A stretch of DNA of 64,000 bases. Origin: Cycloclasticus pugetii PS-1. GTDB lineage: Bacteria > Pseudomonadota > Gammaproteobacteria > Methylococcales > Cycloclasticaceae. The stretch covers positions 682,001-746,000 of the forward strand of contig NZ_ARVU01000001.1 of NCBI RefSeq assembly GCF_000384415.1. Direction: 5' to 3'. Position numbers and translations under genes: made by a program. The notes under the pieces are model-generated. The model saw only the letters and a program-made list of their open reading frames with translations, was not told the DNA's origin and did not search any database. Positions 7,762 to 18,461 of this stretch are shown here, piece by piece (the first letter of the stretch is position 1; the number at the start of each line of letters is the position of its first letter).

Positions 7762-9666
7762 ATGAGTGAAACAATAGAAAAGAATGAAAAACAAACGCTA
7801 GGCTTTGAGGCGGAAACGAAACAAGTATTAGATTTAGTGATCCATTCGCTTTATAGCAACAAAGAGATTTTTTTACGTGAATTAGTCTCAAATGCATCAG
7901 ATGCTGCAGATAAATTACGTTTTTCGGCACTGTCTAATGAAGAATTATATGAAGGTGATGGTGAGCTGAAAGTTCGTTTGTCAGTTGATAAAGAGGCGCG
8001 AACGCTAACAATTTCCGATAACGGCATTGGTATGACGGTAGAGGAAGTAAAGAAAAACATCGGCACCATTGCACATTCAGGTACTAAAAAGTTTTTTGAG
8101 TCATTAACGGGTGATGAAGGCAAAGATAGCCAAATGATTGGCCAGTTTGGTGTCGGCTTTTACTCTGGTTTTATCGTAGCTGATAAAGTGACAGTGGTAA
8201 CACGCAAAGCAGGCGAAGATAAAAGCATGGGCGTTCAATGGGAATCATCAGGTGAAGGTGAATACACTATTGAAACCGTAGAAAAAGCGGCACGAGGCAC
8301 CGATGTTATTTTGCATTTGAAAGAAGGTGAAGACGAGTTTTTAGAGTCATACCGTCTACAGGCCATTATTCATAAGTTTTCTGAGCACTTGGATATTCCG
8401 ATTGTGATGAAAAATGAAAACAAGGATGAAGAGAAAGAAGATGAGCCAGACGATATTACCGTTAATAGTGCTAAAGCGTTATGGACAAAAGCAAAAAATG
8501 ATTTAACCGAAGAAGACTATCATGAGTTTTACAAACAAACACTTCACGATTATCAAGACCCACTTGCCTATACACATAGTAAGGTAGAAGGTAAAAATGA
8601 ATATACATTGCTGTTGTATGTGCCTGCAAAAGCACCATTTGATATGTGGGATAGAGAAGCAACCAGTGGTGTAAAACTATATGTAAAGCGTACTTTTATT
8701 ATGGAAGGTGGCGAATTAATGCCACGTTACTTGCGTTTTGTTAAAGGTATTATTGATTCAGACAGCCTGCCGCTTAACGTTTCGCGTGAACTACTACAGC
8801 AAAGCAAGCAGATTGATCTATTAAAAGCCGGCGCGGTTAAAAAAATATTATCGTTGATTGAAGGATTGTCTAAAAACCACCCTGAAAAATTTGATACCTT
8901 CTGGGCAGAGTTTGGCGCAGTCTTGAAAGAAGGGCCTATCGAAGATGTAAAAAATAAAGATCGGATTGCTAAATTATTACGTTTTGCTTCCACAAAAACT
9001 GAGGGTAAACAAACCGTAACCCTGGCTTCTTATATTGAAAATATGCAAGAAGGCCAAGACAAAATTTATTATCTAACGGGAAGTGCCTACTCAACTGTTA
9101 AAAATAGCCCACACCTTGAAGTGTTTAAAAAGAAAGGTATTGAGGTGCTGTTATTGACCGATCATGTTGATGAATGGTTAGTTCAGCATATGCCAGAGTT
9201 TGACGGCAAGTCTTTACAATCAGTCGCTAAGGGTGATCTTGATCTGGATTCATCAGATAAGGATGAAGCGGATAAAAAGACCGATGATAAGAAAGAAGAT
9301 GAATCGCTAAACAGCGTGCTTGAGCAAATCAAAAGCACGTTAGATGGTAAGGTTAAGGATGTGCGTGTTAGTTCAAGGCTAACCGATTCACCTGCTTGTC
9401 TGGTTGCAGATGAACATGAGATGGGCGCACACATGGAGCGCATTATGAAAGCGGCAGGCCAAGACATGCCGACCAGTTTGCCAATCTTCGAAATCAATGC
9501 AGACCATGCACTTATTCAACGCCTAAAGGATGAAGCGGATGATGAGCGCTTTGCTGACTTATCGAACTTGTTATTTGAACAAGCGTTGTTGAGTGAGGGT
9601 GGTCAGTTAGAAGACCCGGCAACATTTGTACACCGCTTAAATAAATTACTGCAATCTTTATTGTAA
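7762..9666 (+). CDS. htpG: Chaperone HtpG (bacterial Hsp90)
   Basis: A 634-residue cytoplasmic ATP-dependent chaperone, full length compared with E. coli HtpG. The N-terminal GHKL ATPase domain shows LVSNASDAADKLRF near 40-53, DNGIGM near 90 and GQFGVGFYS near 130. The middle domain carries LPLNVSRELLQQ near 337-348, containing the ATP-contacting arginine. An acidic, charged linker (around DLDLDSSDKDEADKK) precedes the C-terminal dimerisation domain. The gene is monocistronic, with a strong sigma-32 promoter in front and an intrinsic terminator behind. The ATG at 7762 follows AAAAGGTAAC, which gives an acceptable ribosome site. Confidence 0.98.
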   Translation: MSETIEKNEKQTLGFEAETKQVLDLVIHSLYSNKEIFLRELVSNASDAADKLRFSALSNEELYEGDGELKVRLSVDKEARTLTISDNGIGMTVEEVKKNIGTIAHSGTKKFFESLTGDEGKDSQMIGQFGVGFYSGFIVADKVTVVTRKAGEDKSMGVQWESSGEGEYTIETVEKAARGTDVILHLKEGEDEFLESYRLQAIIHKFSEHLDIPIVMKNENKDEEKEDEPDDITVNSAKALWTKAKNDLTEEDYHEFYKQTLHDYQDPLAYTHSKVEGKNEYTLLLYVPAKAPFDMWDREATSGVKLYVKRTFIMEGGELMPRYLRFVKGIIDSDSLPLNVSRELLQQSKQIDLLKAGAVKKILSLIEGLSKNHPEKFDTFWAEFGAVLKEGPIEDVKNKDRIAKLLRFASTKTEGKQTVTLASYIENMQEGQDKIYYLTGSAYSTVKNSPHLEVFKKKGIEVLLLTDHVDEWLVQHMPEFDGKSLQSVAKGDLDLDSSDKDEADKKTDDKKEDESLNSVLEQIKSTLDGKVKDVRVSSRLTDSPACLVADEHEMGAHMERIMKAAGQDMPTSLPIFEINADHALIQRLKDEADDERFADLSNLLFEQALLSEGGQLEDPATFVHRLNKLLQSLL

Positions 9667-9696
9667 AAAGTAAAGTTCTTTTTCAACGCTAAAAAG

Positions 9697-9720
9697 AAGG
9701 CGGCCAAATGGCCGCCTTTT
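9697..9720 (+). terminator. Intrinsic terminator after htpG, probably bidirectional
   Basis: A 9-base-pair perfect stem (AAGGCGGCC with GGCCGCCTT) with a 4-base loop is followed by a T run on the plus strand. The A-rich left side gives a U-rich tail on the minus strand too, so it can also end the convergent His-rich gene transcript. Confidence 0.88.
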
Positions 9721-9753
9721 AAGTATGTGAGATATACCTCACAAGGGAAGGGG

Positions 9754-10161
9754 CTAAAATTTTAAATACAGGTTGAGTCCTGGGTTGTAGTAATTAAGAC
9801 GGTTTAAGGCATTATTAAACCGATGGCCTGATTGGTAATTATTGTAGTGATAATGCTTTGGCCGGTAACTGTTATAATTATAATACTTAGGGTGGTTGTT
9901 ATAGTTTGAATAACGGCGGTCGCGGTAATTATGCTGTGAATGCTTATTCGAATGTTTTCTTGCCTTCCAATGTTGCTTTGTCGAGTAGCCGTTTTGGTGT
10001 TTATTATGTGAATAGTGCTTGTTATGGTGGCTTGAAAAGCCAGTGTTACGATCGGTATGATCTGAGCGATCAGAATGTCTTCTGTCAGCTAACGTGTCCG
10101 CGCTTATTGTTAACAAAGAACAAAAAATAATAGCGGAAATAATATGTAGTGATTTCATCAT
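9754..10161 (-). CDS. Small exported His/Tyr/Asn-rich low-complexity protein
   Basis: A 135-residue predicted secreted protein. Residues 1 to about 25 form a signal peptide with a short basic start, a hydrophobic core and likely cleavage after TLA. The mature part is extremely rich in His (about 16), Tyr, Asn, Arg and Lys, with repeated NKH, YNY and HY-type words. Such composition suggests metal or nucleic-acid binding or an extracellular matrix role, but no family is recognised and this is inference. AAGGA before the paired ATG codons supports translation. A 74-residue frame on the opposite strand overlaps it, but the signal peptide and ribosome site favour the minus strand. Confidence 0.6.
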   Translation of the reverse strand: MMKSLHIISAIIFCSLLTISADTLADRRHSDRSDHTDRNTGFSSHHNKHYSHNKHQNGYSTKQHWKARKHSNKHSQHNYRDRRYSNYNNHPKYYNYNSYRPKHYHYNNYQSGHRFNNALNRLNYYNPGLNLYLKF

Positions 10162-10271
10162 CTTATCCTTAACTGCAAAAGCAGTTCTGTTAATGTGCAG
10201 TTAAAGGATAAGACTTAGTGATGAATTGAAACTGAATGCTGGCCTTGATGCAGAAAAGTTCGTTCGTTTTT

Positions 10272-10661
10272 TTACGGCAGTTGCACAGGCGTGCTAGGTT
10301 CCCAGTTACTATCCTTATGTTCAGCGACGACCGTGGTATAAACACCACCTCGTACATTAAACTCGGCTGAAAGGCGCATAAAACGTGGCTCACAGGCTTT
10401 AACCAAGTCTGCCAAAATGGAGTTGGTTACCGCTTCATGGAAGGCGCCTTTGTCTCGGTAAGACCAAATATAAAGTTTAAAGGATTTTAGTTCGATACAG
10501 CTTTCGTTAGGCACATACTCAAGCGTCAGTGTTGCAAAATCAGGTTGCCCCGTTTTTGGGCATAAACAAGTGAACTCAGGAGTGTCTATGCGGATCGTGT
10601 AGTCACGCTCAGTATTTGGGTTAGGAAAGGTTTCTAAGTCGGTATTAGGTTGTGTGCTCAT
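10272..10661 (-). CDS. queF: NADPH-dependent preQ0 reductase QueF, unimodular type
   Basis: The enzyme reduces the nitrile of 7-cyano-7-deazaguanine (preQ0) to preQ1 for tRNA queuosine synthesis. At 129 residues it is the short single-domain (YkvM-like) tunnel-fold type, not the roughly 280-residue two-domain form of E. coli. The second cysteine of [13 protein letters not shown] near residue 34 is the thioimide-forming nucleophile, followed by the catalytic Asp of [12 protein letters not shown] carries the family's E-K-S-K motif. It is divergent from smc, with about 134 bases between the two starts. No other queuosine gene is in view. Confidence 0.94.
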   Translation of the reverse strand: MSTQPNTDLETFPNPNTERDYTIRIDTPEFTCLCPKTGQPDFATLTLEYVPNESCIELKSFKLYIWSYRDKGAFHEAVTNSILADLVKACEPRFMRLSAEFNVRGGVYTTVVAEHKDSNWEPSTPVQLP

Positions 10662-10761
10662 TAAAATATCATGGATGTTGTCTTTAAAAGCGCATTTTAC
10701 ATTGAATATAAAGCGAAGGGTGTTAATCGGCTTTTTTATCGGCTAAATTTACCAGTATTCT

Positions 10762-10789
10762 TTGTGAAAAAAGTACATTCCTGTATTGT
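10762..10789 (+). promoter_or_regulatory. Predicted promoter of smc giving a leaderless mRNA
   Basis: TTGTGA at 10762-10767 and TATTGT at 10784-10789 are 16 bases apart. The expected start point, 6 to 8 bases downstream, falls on or next to the smc ATG at 10796. No Shine-Dalgarno sequence precedes that ATG. Confidence 0.4.
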
Positions 10790-10795
10790 TATTCG

Positions 10796-13700
10796 ATGCG
10801 CTTGGAAAAAATAAAACTATCCGGTTTTAAATCATTTGTTGATCCAACGACCATTCCTTTTTCTAGTGATTTGGTCGGTATTGTTGGGCCTAATGGTTGT
10901 GGTAAATCAAATGTGATTGATGCCGTTAGGTGGGTGCTTGGTGAAAGTTCAGCAAAGCATCTGCGTGGTGACCAAATGGCTGATGTGGTTTTTAACGGTT
11001 CAACAACGCGTAAACCGGTTGGCCAAGCATTTGTCGAACTTATTTTTGATAATACCGATGCCACCATAACAGGTGAATTTGCTGGCTATCAACAAATATC
11101 CTTGCGGCGACAAGTGAACCGGGAAGGGCAATCGGTATACTTTTTAAATGGCACGCGCTGTCGGCGCAAGGATATTACAGATTTATTTCTGGGTACTGGG
11201 CTCGGGCCACGTAGTTACGCAATTATTGAACAAGGTACCATTTCACGCTTGGTAGAAGCGAAACCAGATGAACTGCGTGTGTTCCTTGAAGAAGCGGCCG
11301 GCATCTCGAAATATAAAGAGCGACGTCGTGATACTGAAAATAGAATGCGCCGTACCCGAGAAAATTTGGAGCGTATCGCTGATCTTTGTGATGAGATTGA
11401 AAAGCAATGTCGTCATTTAAAGCGTCAGGCCACTACGGCCGAACGTTACAAGCTCTTAAAAGCAGAAGAGCGCCAATTTAAAGCGCAGTTATTGGCATTA
11501 CGTTGGCAGCGGCTTGATGAGCAAGATGAGGGGCAGCTTAAAGCCATTAAATTGCTTGAATTAAAAGTGGAGCAGACGCTAGCCGCACAGCGAGAGCTGG
11601 AAAAAAATATAGAGCAGCAACGTGAGCAGCATAGTCTGCAGCAGAAACAGCTCGGCGAAGTTCAGGCAGAGTTTTATGCGACCGGGTCAGAGATCGCCAA
11701 GGTTGAACAAGCCCTGCAACACCAACAAAGCTTAAAAAAGCAGCATGAGTCAGAATTGGAAAATGTTAGCAAATTGCTGACGCTGTCGACACAAGAGCAA
11801 GACGAAGGTGATAGAAAATTGGCAGAAACAAATGATGCCATTAAGAAAAGTGAAGCTGAACTGGTTGAGGTAAAGCAACGGTTAGAAACAGCGAATAAAA
11901 CGCTAGCTGATCAAGAACAAGCAATGGCAGATTGGCAGCAATCATGGGATGAATTTACTTATCGAGTAGCCGAGCCTAAAAGAAGCATTGATGTAGAAAA
12001 CGCTAAAATAGCTCAGCTTGATAGGCAACTTTTGCAAGCGTCGAAACAATTATCTAAGTTTACAAACGAGCAAAAAACACTTCAGGAAGCTTTGGAACGT
12101 GTTGACTTAAGCGACCTTGAAAAACAACATGCTCTGTCCGAATCTCAGCAACAAAAGAGTCAATCGGCAGTGCAAGAGAATCGCGAAAAAATGGCTAGCA
12201 TGCAGTCGTTAATTCATCAAGAAAGTGAGCTTTTAGCCGACTTGCGTGCTGAAAAGTCACGTTTAACGGCAAGGGTTGAATCAATAACTGTCTTGCAGCG
12301 CTCTAGTTTAGGTGAGCCAGATGAAACGGAAAGGCAGTGGTTAAAGGGCCTAGGCTTAGCGCAAGCACCTAAGTTAATTGAGAAAATAGACGTGGTAACT
12401 GGCTGGGAAAAAGCAATAGAAACAGTCTTGGGGGTAAGGTTACAGGCAATTTGTACTGAGGGTATGGATGCTGTCGTTGATGCTGGCATGCAATACCCAG
12501 TTGATGGCTTAACATTCTTTGATACAACGGTTAAGTCTCAACAATTACCTTGTAAAACGTCGTTAGCGAACCTGATTACCTCTGATTTACCCGCAATGGC
12601 TTTGCTGAAAAATGTTCATTTTGCTGAAACGCTGGAGCAGGCAAAAGCCTTAATGAATGAATTAAAAGAGCATGAATCAGTTATTACTAAAGGGTGTGTT
12701 TGGCTGCATGTGGATAGTATTTATTTTCAGCATAATGCGCAAAAAGATAGTGCCTTGGCGCTAGAAAAAGAGAAAAAAGAGTTAACGCAACAATTGCACG
12801 TGGTGTCGACTAATGTTTTAGATAAAGAAGGTTGGTTAATAAAGGCTCGAGACGAGGTGTCTGAGCTCGAGAAGCAAGGTATTGAGTTGCGCCAACAAGA
12901 AGGCAATGCAGTGAGGCAAGTGTCGCAGTTGTGGATGCAGATAAATGAACAGCGTTCAAAACTGGAGATGGCGACGCAAAGGCTGGCAGAGCTAGAGGTT
13001 GATATTAATCAGCTCGTTGAGAACCAAGCGACCGATCAAGAGCGTTTAACAGAAAGTAAACGCGTATTGGAGCAGGCCATTGGTCAATCAGCACAAATAG
13101 AAACACAGCGTGCTGCATTACAAAAAGAACGTTCAGTTAAAAAAGACCTCTTAGATAGGGTAAAGCAACAAGTGCATAGTTCGCGTGAACGAGTGCATTC
13201 ATTGATGTTAAAGATCGAAGCGCAACGTTCATCACAAGCGTTGATTGTTCAAAATGCTGAGATGGTTAACGAGCGTTTGCTTCATGCAAAAGAAAAAGTG
13301 GCAGAATTGCAGGCTCAATTAACCATGAGCGATGAGCCAATAGAAGAAAAGGAAGTGACTTTGGCTGATCTACTTAAAAATCGAGTTGCTATTGAAAAAC
13401 GTCTTGTAGAGGTCAGGACTACGGCTGAATCAACAGAACAAACAATTAGAAGCTTGGAAACAACGCGTCATGAATTTGAGCAACTAGTGCAACAGGCAAG
13501 GGACAACATGTCTGCCGCAAAAATAGAACATCAGGCTATCTTGGTGCGAAAACAAACCTTAATTGAGCAGCTTGAATCATCGGGCGTTGAGTTGGCTGAC
13601 ACATTGAATGAGATGCCCAAGGATGCAAATGAGACTCATTGGCAAGAGCAGGTGGATGCGCTTGCTGAAAAAATAAATGGTTTGGGGCTAATCAACCTGA

Positions 13701-14296
13701 CGGCAATTGAAGAGTATGAAACACAGTCGGAAAGAAAGCAGTACTTAAATGATCAGCAGCTTGATTTGACCGAGTCGTTGAGGATTTTGGAAGAAGCGAT
13801 TGATAAAATTGACCGAGAAAGCAAAGCGCTTTTTAAAGAAACGTTTGACAAAGTAAATGCAGGTTTTGAAAAACGGTTCCCAAAACTATTTGGTGGTGGG
13901 CATGCGTATTTGCAGCAAACAGGCGAAGATTTGTTGGAAACCGGCGTAACGGTAATGGCGAGGCCACCGGGCAAACGTAATAGCTCAATCCATTTGTTGT
14001 CAGGTGGCGAAAAGGCACTGACGGCCGTGGCCTTAGTCTTTTCAATCTTTGATTTAAACCCATCGCCTTTTTGTATGCTAGATGAAGTGGATGCGCCATT
14101 AGATGAGGCAAATGTTGGTCGTTTTGCTGAACTGGTTAAAGAAATGTCAGATAATGTTCAAATGATTTTGATTACACATAATAAATCAACGATGGAAATG
14201 GCTCAGCAGCTAGCTGGGGTCACCATGAAAGAACCGGGCGTATCGAGATTGGTTACCGTTGATTTGGAAGAAGCCGCTAAAATGGCAACTGGTTAA
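10796..14296 (+). CDS. smc: Chromosome segregation ATPase SMC
   Basis: A 1166-residue structural-maintenance-of-chromosomes protein, normal length. The N-terminal ATPase half has Walker A GPNGCGKS at residues 31-38. Two long coiled-coil arms, rich in Q, E, K and L, flank a hinge around residues 515-640. The C-terminal half carries the ABC signature LLSGGEKAL and Walker B CMLDEVDAPLDE. It works with ScpAB in chromosome compaction and is nucleoid-associated. The gene heads smc-zipA-ligA, an order common in gammaproteobacteria that use SMC rather than MukB. The start codon lacks a ribosome site. Confidence 0.97.
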   Translation: MRLEKIKLSGFKSFVDPTTIPFSSDLVGIVGPNGCGKSNVIDAVRWVLGESSAKHLRGDQMADVVFNGSTTRKPVGQAFVELIFDNTDATITGEFAGYQQISLRRQVNREGQSVYFLNGTRCRRKDITDLFLGTGLGPRSYAIIEQGTISRLVEAKPDELRVFLEEAAGISKYKERRRDTENRMRRTRENLERIADLCDEIEKQCRHLKRQATTAERYKLLKAEERQFKAQLLALRWQRLDEQDEGQLKAIKLLELKVEQTLAAQRELEKNIEQQREQHSLQQKQLGEVQAEFYATGSEIAKVEQALQHQQSLKKQHESELENVSKLLTLSTQEQDEGDRKLAETNDAIKKSEAELVEVKQRLETANKTLADQEQAMADWQQSWDEFTYRVAEPKRSIDVENAKIAQLDRQLLQASKQLSKFTNEQKTLQEALERVDLSDLEKQHALSESQQQKSQSAVQENREKMASMQSLIHQESELLADLRAEKSRLTARVESITVLQRSSLGEPDETERQWLKGLGLAQAPKLIEKIDVVTGWEKAIETVLGVRLQAICTEGMDAVVDAGMQYPVDGLTFFDTTVKSQQLPCKTSLANLITSDLPAMALLKNVHFAETLEQAKALMNELKEHESVITKGCVWLHVDSIYFQHNAQKDSALALEKEKKELTQQLHVVSTNVLDKEGWLIKARDEVSELEKQGIELRQQEGNAVRQVSQLWMQINEQRSKLEMATQRLAELEVDINQLVENQATDQERLTESKRVLEQAIGQSAQIETQRAALQKERSVKKDLLDRVKQQVHSSRERVHSLMLKIEAQRSSQALIVQNAEMVNERLLHAKEKVAELQAQLTMSDEPIEEKEVTLADLLKNRVAIEKRLVEVRTTAESTEQTIRSLETTRHEFEQLVQQARDNMSAAKIEHQAILVRKQTLIEQLESSGVELADTLNEMPKDANETHWQEQVDALAEKINGLGLINLTAIEEYETQSERKQYLNDQQLDLTESLRILEEAIDKIDRESKALFKETFDKVNAGFEKRFPKLFGGGHAYLQQTGEDLLETGVTVMARPPGKRNSSIHLLSGGEKALTAVALVFSIFDLNPSPFCMLDEVDAPLDEANVGRFAELVKEMSDNVQMILITHNKSTMEMAQQLAGVTMKEPGVSRLVTVDLEEAAKMATG

Positions 14297-14328
14297 ACGC
14301 TAAATAAACGAATTTTTAAGGATAGAAA

Positions 14329-17042
<2,714 letters not shown>

Positions 17043-17058
17043 ATATAACTGTAACGCT

Positions 17059-18192
17059 ATGGATGCCGATTTAGAAACGCAAGTTTGCGTGTTACAAAGC
17101 CATATGGATGGCATGATTTCGCGTGCGCAAAAGAATGAGGAAATGTTGAAACGTTTTCAAGACTTGGAAATGCGTTTATTGTCACTGAATTCTTTACGTG
17201 AATTAATTGAGCATATTAACGACGATGCCCAGTTAGCCTTTAATCTCGACTCTTTATCGTTGGTGCTCGCAGATGAAGATGATGAGATAAAGCAGTTTCT
17301 TACCGAGGATGGTTTTAGGTTTGATGAATACCCGAATATTATTTTTTTATCTAAGGGAGGGGTGTTTAAAGATGAGCTGGGTTTGTCTCAACGAATTTTG
17401 CTAGGCGCTGCTAATGATGTCCTACCCCAGGTTTTTTGGCCAGCTAATAAAACAGCGCCAAAGACAGTAGCGATTATTCCTCTTGTGCGGCGTGGTATTT
17501 ATCTGGGCTGTATGGTGTTTGGTAGTGAAGATGAGGGACGTTTTCAAGTAGAAATGGCGACATATTTTTTGGAGCGTCTAGGTAAGGTGATGAGCGTGTG
17601 CATGGAAAACACGCTGAATTATGAACAGCTCAGGCGCACTAGCCTATTTGATACGCTGACAGGGGTGAATAATAGGCGGTTCTTTGAACAACGGATGGAT
17701 GAAGAGATGCTTCGCTGCTTAAGAACGGGTGATAGTCTGTCGTGTTTGTTTATTGATATAGACTTTTTTAAGGCGGTGAACGATAACTTTGGGCATCAAG
17801 TAGGTGATCTGGCGCTTCGACACGTGGCGGAGACATTACGTGGTCAATTGCGAGCAAATGACATTCTGGCGCGTTATGGTGGTGAAGAGTTTGTGGCGAT
17901 ATTGCCAACTGCCTCTGAGAAGAAGGGTATTGAAGTAGCAGAAAGGATGCGGCAGTCGGTTGCTAATGCCTCAATAGAAATGGCCGGCGAAAGTTCACTA
18001 GCGCTGACCGTTTCAATTGGTGTTTCAACGTTTGTTGTTGCAGAACCAGGGGTATCTAAGCCTTTGGGGGCTAGTCAGTTAATAGATGTTGCCGATAAGG
18101 CTTTGTATCAGGCAAAAAAATCTGGGCGTAATCTCGTGCGCAGTGGTGGAGAAGTAAAGTCGTGCTCAGTTGTTGATAAAAGAGCCGAGTAG
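17059..18192 (+). CDS. Diguanylate cyclase with N-terminal DUF484/GAF-like sensor
   Basis: A 377-residue soluble protein. Residues 1-45 are a probable coiled coil. Residues about 50-185 resemble a DUF484 (GAF-like) domain. A GGDEF domain fills about 190-365. The active-site motif is GGEEF at 274-278, so cyclic-di-GMP synthesis is expected. An I-site RAND at 265-268, exactly five residues earlier, implies product feedback inhibition. There is no transmembrane helix. DUF484 genes usually lie beside xerC in other gammaproteobacteria, whereas this fused version sits 16 bases behind ligA and probably shares its transcript. The sensed ligand is unknown. Confidence 0.9.
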   Translation: MDADLETQVCVLQSHMDGMISRAQKNEEMLKRFQDLEMRLLSLNSLRELIEHINDDAQLAFNLDSLSLVLADEDDEIKQFLTEDGFRFDEYPNIIFLSKGGVFKDELGLSQRILLGAANDVLPQVFWPANKTAPKTVAIIPLVRRGIYLGCMVFGSEDEGRFQVEMATYFLERLGKVMSVCMENTLNYEQLRRTSLFDTLTGVNNRRFFEQRMDEEMLRCLRTGDSLSCLFIDIDFFKAVNDNFGHQVGDLALRHVAETLRGQLRANDILARYGGEEFVAILPTASEKKGIEVAERMRQSVANASIEMAGESSLALTVSIGVSTFVVAEPGVSKPLGASQLIDVADKALYQAKKSGRNLVRSGGEVKSCSVVDKRAE

Positions 18193-18253
18193 CACGCTGG
18201 GTTTGTTTCTATGGTTCAGTATAGGGCGTAGCGGCTTCTTTAGGTCATATTTT

Positions 18254-18282
18254 ATGGCGATGTAATGGCGATGTAATGGCGA
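18254..18282 (+). repeat. Tandem 11-base repeat upstream of gyrA
   Basis: The unit ATGGCGATGTA occurs 2.6 times in a row with no mismatch, about 60 bases upstream of the predicted gyrA -35 box. It is not inside a gene. It may be a slipped-strand duplication or a protein-binding array. Confidence 0.7.
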
Positions 18283-18318
18283 AAGCTTAGGAGCATTGTT
18301 TTGTGCGGGCAAACAAAG

Positions 18319-18348
18319 TTATCAAGAGCACCGTTTTTCGGGTATAAT
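18319..18348 (+). promoter_or_regulatory. Predicted gyrA promoter
   Basis: A perfect -10 TATAAT at 18343-18348 is preceded at 18 bases by TTATCA (18319-18324), a weak -35. The leader to the gyrA ATG would be about 107 bases. A weak -35 with a non-optimal spacer fits supercoiling-sensitive gyrase promoters, but that regulation is inference. Confidence 0.5.
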
Positions 18349-18461
18349 TTCGGCTTTATTTAGCATAAATTTTTTGGCGATAAAAAGCTGATGTGAAGTA
18401 TATTTTTATCGCTTTCTTAATGTTTTTTTGAATTATTTGGCATCCTAGGAGATACCGATAC

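Noticed and set aside
7619-7930. 103-residue minus-strand frame over the htpG start
   Set aside because: It overlaps the sigma-32 promoter and the first 170 bases of htpG and shows no protein family features.
9906-10130. 74-residue plus-strand frame opposite the His-rich protein
   Set aside because: No signal peptide, motif or ribosome site, whereas the minus-strand frame has both a signal peptide and a Shine-Dalgarno.
12217-12489. Open frames antisense to smc, ligA, gyrA and other large genes
   Set aside because: These are shadows of the coding strand, without ribosome sites or protein motifs.
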